NCBI GenBank assembly: GCA_016808115.1
Contig: JAEQBH010000658.1
Coordinates: 248,001-312,000 of the forward strand
DNA length: 64,000 nt
Origin: Tetrastigma voinierianum
Taxonomy: Eukaryota; Streptophyta; Magnoliopsida; Vitales; Vitaceae
Direction of reading: 5' to 3'
Shown here: positions 1 through 10,161 of the stretch, piece after piece
How the letters are laid out: each line of letters begins with the position of its first letter
Numbering within the stretch: position 1 is the stretch's first letter
Program-made: the position numbers and the translations under genes
Notes under the pieces: model-generated
The model's input: only the letters and a program-made list of their open reading frames with translations
What the model was told of the DNA's origin: nothing
Database searches by the model: none

Positions 1-707
1 GAGACAAGTCAGTGAGTGACTTGGGATATATTACTCAATGACATAATGAGTGATGGAGTCAGCGAGGGCTCGATACATGGGTCATGGTGAGTTGAGTCTC
101 ATTCATGGCATATAGACATTCAGGTAGACATGTGTATGTTGCATTTGGATGTGTGTTTAATTGTGCGACCATTGCATGTGCACTTAGGTGGAGGAGTAGC
201 CCTTATAGGAGATTATCACTACTGGGCTTTGCTCACCTCGTTGTGGGACCACATTTCAGGTGCAGGACAGTTACCGGTGGGGCGGCCCAGCTCCTTAGAG
301 TAGGGATTGAAAGAAAGCCTTGGGATTTGTGGCTTTGATATATATATTTGTAAATATGTATGAGTTGTATTTATTTGTATAAAGTGATGTAATTTAAACT
401 CACTATGGACTATGGTTTATAGTCATGTGTATACGTTTAGTATGGATAAATGGGCCCTATGTGGCCATTTTACTCGATATGTGGACTGGTGTGGTCGTTG
501 TATAATATTAGGCCATGTTGCCATGTAATTGGCTACAAAGTTGTATTTTGGTGAGCTCCCATCCCTGAGGAGACTATGCTCGATTTTCTTTAAATCATGG
601 GTCCCGGAAAAGGGGACACGATGGTGTGGTGTTGGGTTACTCAACATCCACGAGTATTCTATGGGTTGACGGGTTGTCAACGGGACCCCCAGAATAGGGG
701 TGTCACA
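1..707 (+). mobile_element. Tekay-like Ty3/gypsy LTR, 3' part, cut by window edge
   Basis: The right end reads TTGACGGGTTGTCAACGGGA then AGAATAGGGGTGTCACA. This is the reverse complement of the TGTGACGCCCC...GTTGAC...GTCAAC terminus at 2817, 10162, 21693 and 24143. A second match is the CACTTAGGTGGAGGAGTAGC stretch near 180, which parallels the reverse complement of about 3270-3300, and the reverse complement of about 440-480 resembles 24225-24265. The LTR is therefore in plus orientation and ends at 707. The bases after 707 do not resemble a primer-binding site, so this is either a 3' LTR of an element lying left of the window or a solo LTR. Short reading frames inside it are not genes. Confidence 0.7.
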
Positions 708-1194
708 ACATTGTCCTTCTACGACATCTACGGAATCTAGAGCATCACTTGTAGAAACTGAACAAAGCGAGATATTTCATAGTCAAGTGAAAGCGTTAGA
801 GTACACACAAAGAGTGAGACCATACCAGTTGAGTAACATAAGTGATCGATGAGTTGAAAAAGTGTCAAATTAAATAGAATCGAACTTTGGAAGTAGTAAA
901 AGCATATGAATCATGAGAAGAAGCAATTGGATCATATTGAAAAATTTTGTTCCCAATTAATGTTAATCATTTAGCGACCTGAATTATGTTTTATAATTTA
1001 TTTTCTTCTATTAATAACTTTTATTTTAGTAATTTTGTATTTCTTTTTATTGCTCCACTTATGTAATAATAACTTCTTTATTAGAATTATATTATTAAAC
1101 ATTTGTTTGACTATTTATTAAACATATTTAATTTTATTAATTTTGAAAATTTTTATTTTATGGATTTTAAATTAAAGCAAAAAGTAACATTTGA
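708..1194. other. AT-rich gene-free stretch
   Basis: Nothing recognisable between the LTR end and the CACTA-like repeats. Composition becomes strongly AT-rich after about 960, with no long open frame, RNA gene or clear terminal repeat. Confidence 0.5.
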
Positions 1195-1932
1195 TGGCCA
1201 CTAGCTTGATCGCCTATACATTTAACTTGGGACTAGTTGCTTTTACTAGCAACATAAATATACTTGCAACTACTTATTCCTCATCAAAGAATAATTAAAC
1301 TAGCAACCAATAACTTTTTATTGTTGAAACTTGTAAATAACGATCACTAATTTTTCCTTGCAAAAACATTTATCTTGTGACCATAACATTTTCTTTGTTA
1401 AAACATTTAAAATACAATTGATGATTTTTCATCATAAAAATAATTAACTTGAAACCATTTATTTTTCACAACGGAAATGACCAATTGCGACCACTTAATT
1501 TCATCTTAGAAATATCTAAATCATGTCCAAATTTTTTTATCATGAAATATTGTAAACCATGACCACTTGTTCTTCATCATAGAAATACAAATTTGAGACA
1601 ATGTAAATTCATCATAAAAACAATTCAAATGTGACCAAATATTTTCACCACTGAAATTAAAATTGCTAACCAATTACTAATGGTAGTAGAAAATAAAATC
1701 AACGACTAAGATGTTGGACATAAGAAGTACACATTAACAACCAATATCATCCATCGCACAAAAAAATTATTTGTGATAAAGTCAATGAATGGTCTTAAAA
1801 AACATTCCCCGACGGATATACCGCAACGACTTTGTGACCAACATTTTTTGGTTGCTAATTATTATTCATGACCAGAATTATTGTTTTTGAGACGAATAAC
1901 ATAGTCGCAAAATAACGAATTTCTAGTAATGT
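1195..1932. mobile_element. CACTA (EnSpm)-like terminal region, non-autonomous
   Basis: The right end reads AATTTCTAGTAATG, whose complement CATTACTAGAAATT resembles the CACTA-superfamily terminus (CACTACNAGAAA). Upstream, short words such as GACCA, GCGACCACTT and TCATCATAGAAA recur every 30-60 bases from about 1200 to 1900, like the subterminal repeats of this superfamily. A matching left terminus was not found and no transposase is present. Alternatives are a diverged AT-rich satellite or another DNA transposon. The boundary at 1195 is approximate. Confidence 0.35.
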
Positions 1933-2120
1933 TCATTGAGGTGTCCCAACATTGTGGAAGTTAAAACCTCTCAAGGTAAGTTTAGTTTGAGAATGAGAGG
2001 TCGAAACCTCAGTGTACAAATGAGATCTAGTGTGTGTGTGCATGAGTTCCAATAAGAAGTGGTTCCTTAAAAAACACGAAGGCTCTAGAACTAAGCCTTC
2101 CACAACCACTAGATACATTT
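1933..2120. other. Unassigned AT-rich spacer
   Basis: A short stretch between the CACTA-like end and element B with a GT run (about 2031-2042). No coding sequence is supported. Confidence 0.4.
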
Positions 2121-2811
2121 AATCTTAGATTATATAAATGTGATGGTATCCCAAGTTTTGGCCACATAAAACAAACTTTTGAAGCACAATGTCAAAACAT
2201 TCTCCAAATAGTTATTAAGCACCAAACCAACTCACAAGAGACAAAAAAAAAAAAAAAAAAAAAAGCACATGCAAAAATAGACTACGACAAACTAACCAAG
2301 CCCAAATTAAACCTGAAACCTGAACATCAAGTAACACACAAAATGCTAAGGAAATCCAAGACTGATTCTACCCTAATTTTCCCCCTAAATTTGAACAAAA
2401 CATTTCTCTCAATGAAATACCAAATGAAAAACAATGAGGGAAAGGGGACTCCCCTGAGGATGATTAAGTTAGATCATCTCCACCTGCTTGGTTATGGTCT
2501 TGAGGATATGGTGTGGCTTGCTCCCTTGGTGGCATGGTGACTGACCCTCTTGTATCAATATGGTTTTGAGGCATTTTCAGTACTTGAGAGCCACTTTGGC
2601 ATTATCACAAACACTTGGCAGGCGCCTTAAAATCCTCTTATTGTTGAAGTTGCCAGGGTCTTGGATTGATGCCAAAATACACACAAAAGAGCTCTAAGCT
2701 CACCAAAATCAACTAACCAACAAACCAAGTAAACAAAAAAAGGTCTTAAACTCTTCAACATAGAGAAAGCTTTGGTTTTGGGTGGGTGATGGAGATGTGG
2801 TCTCTTCCTCT
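2121..2811 (-). mobile_element. Element B, 3' internal remnant left of the element A insertion
   Basis: This stretch ends at the TTAAT target duplication of element A and is continued at 12117. It contains a long A run near 2247-2263 and a segment (GCCACTTTGGCATTATCACAAACACTTGGCAG, about 2588-2620) that closely parallels about 35430-35470 in the interior of element E. Both places therefore hold the same kind of non-coding retrotransposon sequence. No protein domain is readable. The left LTR of B is not seen in the window, so its left limit is a guess. Confidence 0.4.
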
Positions 2812-2816
2812 TTAAT
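2812..2816. other. Target site duplication of element A, left copy
   Basis: TTAAT lies immediately before the LTR start TGTGACGCC. The same TTAAT follows the other LTR at 12112-12116, as expected for a 5-bp Ty3/gypsy target duplication. Confidence 0.85.
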
Positions 2817-4761
2817 TGTGACGCCCCCGAGCAGGGTCAGTTGACTGCAGTCGACCAGCCAGAACTCTGATGGATGTCGGGTTGCAGACGCCAATGAGGA
2901 AAATCAGGCGAGTCTCCTTTGTACGGGGAGCTCTACCCAAGTGAAACACCTGCACGAAACTTGTCCCAAGCAGTTCAATATAACCACAATGATACAAGAA
3001 ATGGATAAAAGGGCCTCTTGAAGCTACTACAATATCCATAAAAAAACATATCAAGCATATCCCATAGTTCCTAAAGAGTTAGTAAATTACTCTTATACAA
3101 CATATATCAAAATTAGAGAATTCTAATACATGTGGAAAATCATCAAAGCCACACCCGGCTTTCTTCAAAACTCAGCCTCTAGGATGAGCCGTCCCCTCGC
3201 ACGCTCCACACACTTTTACAGTAAAATAAAGGGAGTCCCACGTGAGGTGAGCTAGAAGCTCATTAGGAATCGCCACAAGTGGGCTACTCACCACCTAAGT
3301 GCGGTGCAATGTTCCAAAGTAAACACACATTCAAGCAAATGCATGATCCTACTTGAATGTCTACATGGCCAACTCAGATCCCGAGTCCTCACCGACTCTC
3401 TCACACTCTTTAAGCCTCGTGTAGAGTGTGGTTTTAATAGTGGACAGCCCTCCGATGTGTATATATCCAATTGGGCCGCTCAGACGATTGATATTTTGGT
3501 TTGTGGACTACCCCTCCAGATAATTAATGTTTTAGACTACCCTCAGAACCATTTCTCTAGACTCATCTCATGCACTAGCTTCTATAGTCCTAGGATGTTT
3601 CGATTGCATATAGGAAATGCACATATTATTACCCGATTCAATCTGATCCCAATCACGTACAAATATATAAACGAGAATATATTCACATAAAAATTAAATC
3701 CTGACATGTTATGTAATTATCATTTCAAACACCAAAATTAGCTCACTTGGGCTAATGTTCAAATGCAAGCAATTCGATTCGAATTACTTAACCAAGCACA
3801 TATTTTCACGAAAATACATTTTCGTGTCACTATTCTTAGGGTTTACGGTTCCAACACTCAAATAAATCATCGGTTCACCTTGTGAACCCGCATTTCACGG
3901 CCACTTCCGGCCTCAAATCCAATCACTACATGATTAACACGAAAACACCCAATTTCACACCAACATCAGTCGTGGAGCAGCCACGGGCTGCTCCATTTGG
4001 TTTCAAAATTTTATATTAATTCGGTCCCAAGGTTTGGGACCGATCAAACGGCCCCTCACGGCCCCAATCGACTCAAACATTCGAAAAGTACTGAAAATGG
4101 GAATAAAACTCAAGTAGGGAGAAACCCCTACCTCAAGGAGTTTGAGAAAACTCCCTAAATCCGGTACCCACGCGAAGCCCTCTCTGCGTAGAGCAGTTCT
4201 CCTTCTTGTCCGAAGACAGCCGACGGTTGGATCGCCCGTATTTCTAAAGAGAAGTTCTCTCTCTCTCTAAAACTCTCTCAATCTGCTACTCACTGCATCT
4301 CTTCCCCCAATTTTCACGTTTTTTGCTTGGTTAAATGGAGAAGATGAGTCATGCACACTATTTCGTCTTCTAGTGACTTAAACTTTCCAAAAAATGACCT
4401 TTATGTCCCTTCATTTCCCAGTTTTTATATTCGGCACTATCACGGCCGTCCATTTTCATTATTTCTCTACTCATACCACTTATGGCACATGAGTACGTGT
4501 TATATGTGATTTTCGTCGCATCGAAAATCATTTCTGATACCGGCAGCGATGCCTCGGCGATGTCAACTCAGAAATTGTCTCGAATGATACGAGAATTTTA
4601 CGTGGAAGCTAGATTTGTGAAGGCAGTTCCCAGCGGTACAATCCATTTCGTCATCCAAGATCTAGAGAATTAATTCCGGATTTTTAACCGAAATAACAAT
4701 TTTGTAATCGAAATTACGATTTTGCCCTTATTCCAGAAATTGGAATTTCTCGGGTCTTACA
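2817..4761 (-). repeat. Element A 3' LTR
   Basis: The LTR begins TGTGACGCCCCC and ends CGGGTCTTACA on the plus strand, 1945 bp. The mate at 10162-12111 matches along its whole length, for example the run around 3838-3985 against 11198-11347 and the last 70 bases. On the minus strand the LTR starts TGTAAGACCCGAG directly after the polypurine tract, so this copy is the 3' LTR. The reading frames inside (for example 3304-3690) are LTR sequence, not genes. Confidence 0.85.
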
Positions 4762-4774
4762 TTCTCCCCTCCTT
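4762..4774 (-). other. Element A polypurine tract
   Basis: On the minus strand this reads AAGGAGGGGAGAA immediately before the LTR TG. A purine run at this place primes plus-strand DNA synthesis in Ty3/gypsy elements, and it fixes the orientation of the element. Confidence 0.75.
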
Positions 4775-4879
4775 AAAAGGAATTTCGTCTCGAAATTCAG
4801 GACAATCACTATCACTCACATGCATATGCAACGCGCACTCTATCATGCATGTAACTAGCCATTAAATCTCGGCTTAGTA

Positions 4880-5389
4880 AATGCACATCTGTTCATCCTT
4901 AGCAAGGGATGGGTGGCCGCATCGTGTCGCCGCTCAAAGCCCATACTCCTCCACTCCATGGTCTTGCCATAGCACCCTCTCGCATAACCTCACGGTCTTG
5001 CGTCGCGAACTAGTCCATATTATCATGATACCTGCTTGGTCCCTCCTCGAAGGTCCCGAAGTAAATTAATCGTCACCGATACATTCGTCTATACGTGAAA
5101 TTTGGATGCGGGTATATTTCGGACATGGAGGCGTGAAACACCTCGTGGACACACGACATCTTTGGCGGTAAAACCCGTGCGTGCATGGCGGTGCCTATCA
5201 TCTCGAGTATCTCGAGAGGCCCAATAAACCTCGGCGATAGCTTCCCGCGCTTGCGAAGCTGATCACTCCTCTCTTAGGCATCACCTTGAAAGCGCGATAA
5301 CTAACCTCGAACTCTAAGGTCGGCGTCGCACATCCGCGCGAAGCTCTTACGCCGGCTCGGGCGGCGAGAAAACGTCGTATCAAACTCAC
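4880..5389 (-). pseudogene. Element A integrase C-terminus and chromodomain remnant
   Basis: On the minus strand the segment from 5389 reads LEFEVSYRAFKVMPKRGV followed by a glycine/arginine-rich stretch. This corresponds to the integrase C-terminal segment of Tekay-like polyproteins (family pattern LEFEVGDxVFLxVxPxxGV). Toward 4890 the sequence is base-for-base similar to the chromodomain region of element F (25894-26223), but broken by stops and frameshifts. The chromodomain of such elements is thought to steer integration to modified histones. Position next to the polypurine tract fits the C-terminal end of pol. Confidence 0.6.
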
Positions 5390-6992
5390 CTTCTGGTGTC
5401 TGTCAGTCAGGACCGATTGATGGAGCTCTCTCCCATATACGTCGGAACATACTTGATGATCTACATGGCCTCATTACAGTGCCTCATACGGTGCCATTTG
5501 TATGCTCGCGCTGATAACTATTGTCGTGACGGGAATTCAAGTAATCTCATCAGTACCACTTATGATTCGGGTAGCATGCTCGTGGCATGTCCTCCCCAAC
5601 ACTGTATATAATCCATCTGACCGCATTAACCTACCTGACCCACAACGGGTGTGTATCACGTGACGCCACGATTTTCTGATCGACAATCCAATGGGCCGTC
5701 GGCCTAGTCCATGTCATGAATGACATCCATATCACAGGAGCCACTGGCAGGCTCACGGCCTGATTCGATTTCCAATGGGGTATCCAAACCTCGAGTTACT
5801 CTCGACTCCTATCACTTAACTCTAAGTTTACGTGATACTTGACCGTGTGTTTTCATTTCGGGCAACATAATTCTTCGGCTTACACTTCGAGCATGTTACA
5901 TTCACACAGAAATTCGGGATATCTTTCCGGGTATCTTACACCCTAACTCGATTCTCACGGGGGATTCTGACCCTTTTTCGCTTTATGACACACTTTGAGT
6001 ATTCTTCATTTCTTGAATCGAGTATGAGTCTTCATTTGGACGTAGTCCTGAAACGAACTGACCAGCTCCGCAGTGAGTGGTGAATGACCGTACCGTGCGC
6101 CACGCTGGGCTACGACGATGTTACCGTACTTTCGAGCGTAATGCGTCTTGTGACACGATCGGGGGTCCACCATGAAGGCGAGTCGAGAGATCTCACTCTA
6201 ATCTGACCTATCGAATTCGACTCTCACCTACGTCCTAGGGAAGAACATCATGCAGCCTGCAAGGCGCCCAGCATAAGCCCGATTCCAATGTCGTGTCGGG
6301 TGTGACCCAGCCGGCCTAGGTCTCAGTGCCGACAGCTTGGAGTGGTTGTCAGCTCATCCATGTCAAGCCCAGGCAATCCCGTAACCAATAGGTCTACCAC
6401 CTAAGGTCTATGCTTAGTTGTGCAACTACGATCACATCCTGACTTCGACCCACACTCGCCTACGGCTTATGCATTGTTCTTGGGGTGCTTGTGTGCTTGC
6501 AGGCGGGCGGGTTCCTCTAACCCTCTAGGGTGTGGAGGAATGAATTAGCGATATACTCTCTGTCTACATTTGTGGGATGCATTGTCCCAAAGTCTTGGGA
6601 TCCATCTGCAGGGGCCCGATCCAGGTCGCTCAAGTACTCGATCTGGCCCCAGTCCTGAGCTGAGTGTGAAGCGAAGTCTTACGCCTCTTCCACAGAACTA
6701 GGAAGGCTGGTCCTCCCTCTTGCTGCAACACCAGTATCCAGAGTGTTCTAAGTATCCTCGATCTCTCTCTCTATGGTCGGGGTGTCCCGACCATGGGTCC
6801 ATGTCCGTGGCGAAGTCCTACGATCATCGAATGGACAACTTGGCCAGATTCGTGTCTCGTAATACCCGGTAATCCCGAAACTACGTATCTCGAAGATTGA
6901 CATTCGGTCCCTCCCAACTCATCTGGTCTCAGCCTTCTGCGGGTGTTGACACTCGATCTGCGACACCACGTGTCCCAATCTCACCTCGATGG
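5390..6992 (-). pseudogene. Element A RNase H and integrase zone, unreadable
   Basis: By order between RT (6993-7470) and the integrase C-terminus (4880-5389) this stretch should encode RNase H and the zinc-binding and catalytic parts of integrase. I could not read any of the diagnostic motifs in one frame; stops and frameshifts are dense. The assignment rests on position only. Confidence 0.4.
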
Positions 6993-7470
6993 CTAAAACT
7001 CTCCCTTACTGAACTTTGCATACAGCTGATGGTCTCTCAACAACTGTAACACAATCCTCAAATGATACTCATGCTCCCACTCTGACTGGGAGTAGATCAA
7101 AATGTCATCCACAAAGACTACGATAAACTGATCTAGATAGGGTTCGAATATCCTATGCATGAGATCCATGAATGTCGCTGGCGCATTCGTCAATCCGAAG
7201 GGCATCACCGTAACCTCAAAGTGCCCATAACGCGTCCTAAACGTTGTCTTAGGGATATCTGCATTCCCTAACCCTCAGTGGTAGTAACCCCGGTGCGAAG
7301 GTCTATCTTAGGGTAGACTCGCTCCTCTGTGATCCGACAAATCATCGATCCTCATTAATGAGTGGATTCTTGGTCGTAACCTGTTATTTGCACATAGTCG
7401 ATGCACGGTCGAAGGGTCTTGTCCTTCTTGCACCGCAATAGAAACCGGAGCGCCCCATGGTGAAGTGCTG
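6993..7470 (-). pseudogene. Element A reverse transcriptase remnant
   Basis: The minus-strand frame 7208-6993 is open for 71 residues and contains MPFGLTNAPATFMDLM, then VVFVDDILIYS with the YXDD-box equivalent FVDD (two of the RT catalytic aspartates), then HLRIVLQLLRDHQLYAKFSK. Upstream, in shifted frames, TTFRTRYGHFEV and SPWGAPV mark earlier RT motifs. These words are typical of Ty3/gypsy chromovirus RT. The enzyme would copy element RNA into DNA in virus-like particles. Frameshifts between 7209 and 7470 make it inactive. Confidence 0.85.
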
Positions 7471-7586
7471 ACGCTGGCTTGCTGTCGATAAGCTCCACAT
7501 GCTTGGACTACGAGTTCTATGACTCAAGCGGTGCCGTCTGTGCGGGTCGTAGGGTCGTTGAATTACCAGTGGCTTCGATCACAAGT

Positions 7587-7948
7587 CTACATCCCTCCGT
7601 GGAGGTAGTCCATGTGGCTCATCTGGAAAAACATCCACATATTCGCAAACCACTTTCGAGGTAGATCCCAGAGTACGGTCTCACCTGCGTCCTCTAGATT
7701 AAGGCTACATTGCTTGACCTTGATCTGACACTTGGACTGTATCTTGTGCGGGCGAATGTCATGCTTGTCCCCACGAGTACCATGCAGTGCGGAGTCCTGC
7801 TGTGTAGGTAACCCTCCCTGCGCTCTGTCCAAATACTTGATCCGTAAGCTATCGACCCGATCCATCCCAGGGATGACATCGAACTACGACATGTCCGCCA
7901 ATCCTCGGGTCCATTGTGAGTAGAGTCCCAGGATCTCAGGCTCTGCAT
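7587..7948 (-). pseudogene. Element A protease to RT linker remnant
   Basis: Minus strand, two overlapping frames (7587-7865 and 7694-7948). The sequence around 7820-7880 matches in position and wording the protease regions of element F (28640-28720) and of the window end (63893-64000, which reads DVILRMDWL). The initial aspartic protease active site (D-T/S-G) is not readable here. The assignment is by position, by nucleotide similarity to those segments, and by being directly upstream of RT. Confidence 0.5.
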
Positions 7949-8049
7949 AGCCTCGACTATCGTTGCCTATTCGCCACAATCCCGGAGGAGAACTCACAAC
8001 AATAGGCTCCTCTAAGGGTCTCAGGGTCCTTGCCATTTCCTGTATTTAG

Positions 8050-8378
8050 GCATCATTCTCTGTTGGGGGGGCCTTGACTAGTCATCAAGATCACGTCGAG
8101 GAGGTAATCTCATAGCCTCACAACACTCTCGATCTGCATGAACCGATGGTCGGCCACCGTGGATCTCCTCCCCTGTGAAGGCCGGAGGATGATCGTCTAA
8201 ACCTTTGGAGGTTACTAGGATCTTTTGTCTACACACTATACTGCTTGGAGTGCGATAACATTCGTTGTAATACCTCGACCTCAACAAGGCTGCGTCGAAT
8301 ACGAGGCGGGCGGTGAATGTCGGTGGTGACTAACGATTGCCAGTGGGCGTCCTCTACGTCTCGTCCTCTACTAGCCAT
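8050..8378 (-). pseudogene. Element A gag, N-terminal fragment
   Basis: The minus-strand ATG at 8378 opens with MASRGRDVEDAHWQS; farther on, in another frame, HPPAFTGEE is readable, similar to the start of the capsid domain in Tekay gag (family pattern PPxFxGxxDP). The fragment ends near the protease, so most of the capsid domain and the CCHC zinc knuckle are missing. Gag forms the particle that packages element RNA; without these parts the element could only move with help from another. The start was chosen as the first ATG downstream of the long leader in the frame that carries the gag-like text. Confidence 0.5.
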
Positions 8379-9111
8379 CTGCCTCTGAGTTCAATGGCAA
8401 ATTAAATCTCATCTGATTATCTCTAAGGCATAAACATCGCCAAGACACTATTCATACATAAATCGAGTGTATACACATTGTCCTTGCATTTACGGTAATG
8501 AGCAATCCATTGCATTTAAAATATTGTTTTCAACAAAATTTTATTTTCAAAAATTTATTTTGAAAATTTTATTTTAAAATTTTATCAAATTTTATTTGAT
8601 TTGATTTTATTTTAATTTAATTTAAAAAAAATTTTTCGAAAAAATTTGACATGAACAGTGTTCATGAGCGGATTCCACGAATAATGTCAATCGACTCGGG
8701 AGCAATCACAAGGTCGAGCCGGATCAGCGGTAGAGTGCACCGAGTGCCGCGGCAAGTAACCGGCCGCGCACCCGGTCGCGCCAGGCGCCAATGTGCGCGC
8801 CGCCTTGCTCTCTGCGTGCTGCGCTTGACATCGTGCCTGGCAGCGCCCGGTACGCGCTGTTTGCCTAGCCCAGCTGTATCGTGACACGAGGCCAAGCCTC
8901 CTCACAATACCGGGGTTGGCCAGCTGTGTTGCAATGCCCGCTCCGGCCACAGCGGCCGATTATTGCGATACACTTTGCTCCTGACCCACCTAAGGCCACT
9001 ATGTTTACTTGATACAATTCCCTTAACGAATCGACCGCCCTCTTTATGATACACCCGGTTTGTATTCTGATACAATCCCCTTTAAACCAGCCTCCTTCCA
9101 GCCTAAATCTC

Positions 9112-9134
9112 TGCAATACAATGATTGTATTGCA
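9112..9134. repeat. Short inverted repeat TGCAATACAA/TTGTATTGCA
   Basis: Two 10-base arms around a TGA spacer in the leader of element A. It continues the GATACA/TGTATC words upstream. No known regulatory role. Confidence 0.8.
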
Positions 9135-10139
9135 ATACCAAATTCTGTTTTTTACAATATTGTTTGGGCGAGTAGCCAGCGGTTCTACTGCTTGATTTTT
9201 TTCATTATAATATATATTTATATATTTTCCATTATTTCTAGCAATTGGAAAAAATCACTAAAATCACTAAAAATCATTTTTTTTTTCCATTTTCTTTAAC
9301 ACTCAAATAAATCTACAAAAATTTATTTTCTTCATTTTTCTTCAATTTTACACCATATAAAACCTTAGAAAATTTTTTTTTCTCACCTCATAACCAAATA
9401 AATTTATAAATTTTATTTATTTATTTATTTTTTTTTTGCTTCAAAATTTCTTTTCATTTTCCAACAACCCAAATAAATTTGGTAAAATTTATTTTATTTA
9501 ATTACTATTGATTTTACCTTGTAAAACCTTAAAAATTAAATTTCTTCACCTAATAGACAAATAAATTTATAAAATTTGTTTTCTTTTGTTAATCTTTCAG
9601 TTTACTATAAAACTCTAAATTTTTTTTTCATTTAATTCTGGAAAATGGTCCAGAATTTCCTTAAAGCCTCTTTATACAACACTAACCCTAGTGGTCAACC
9701 TCAAATTTATTAGAATTTGATTTCATTATCCAATAAACCAAATAAATTTCTAAAAAAAAATTATTTCTTTTATTTTATCCTTCCAGTTTACACACTATAA
9801 ACTCCCAAAGTTTGTTTTCCAACACCTATGTGCTATTTGCCTAAGCACACAAACATTCAAATCATACATACAACATGGCATACACACCATCATACAATAA
9901 TCCAACAAATCACACAAAACACTTCAACACTGCATTACATGTAGTGTCTAGTTTTGTTAAAATTGATTTTCTAGGTAATCTCATACCTATGCCTAGCAGC
10001 CGACCCACACCTAGTGGTGATGCTCTCACTCAACTATGGCCTAAGCCCAAATCCTCAATCTATAGGTTTCCATATACTATACTCCCACATCAAACCACTT
10101 AGTGGTGATGGATACCAAACAGAGCTCCTAGGTATTCGT

Positions 10140-10161
10140 ATACCTAAGCTTTGATATAATT
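10140..10161 (-). other. Element A primer-binding site, degenerate
   Basis: On the minus strand, just after the LTR end, the sequence reads AATTATATCAAAGCTTAGGT. The plant Ty3/gypsy primer-binding site for initiator tRNA-Met reads TGGTATCAGAGC; the copy here differs by a few changes. Confidence 0.55.

Larger units (their letters stand above)
8379..10161 (-). other. Element A leader, about 1.8 kb, with GC-rich island
   Basis: This non-coding stretch lies between the 5' LTR and the gag start. It is mostly extremely AT-rich (8520-8650 and 9180-9800), but 8651-8960 is sharply GC-rich with many CpG. From about 8880 to 9160 the word GATACA or its complement recurs. Open frames through the GC-rich part exist on both strands only because stop codons are rare in that composition. 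No coding similarity is recognised. Confidence 0.55.

Noticed and set aside
3304..3690. 128-codon plus-strand frame
   Set aside because: It is inside the element A LTR and not open in the mate LTR at 10162-12111.
8651..8950. Overlapping Arg/Ala-rich frames on both strands
   Set aside because: GC-rich composition removes stop codons; there is no domain and the island is in a retrotransposon leader.
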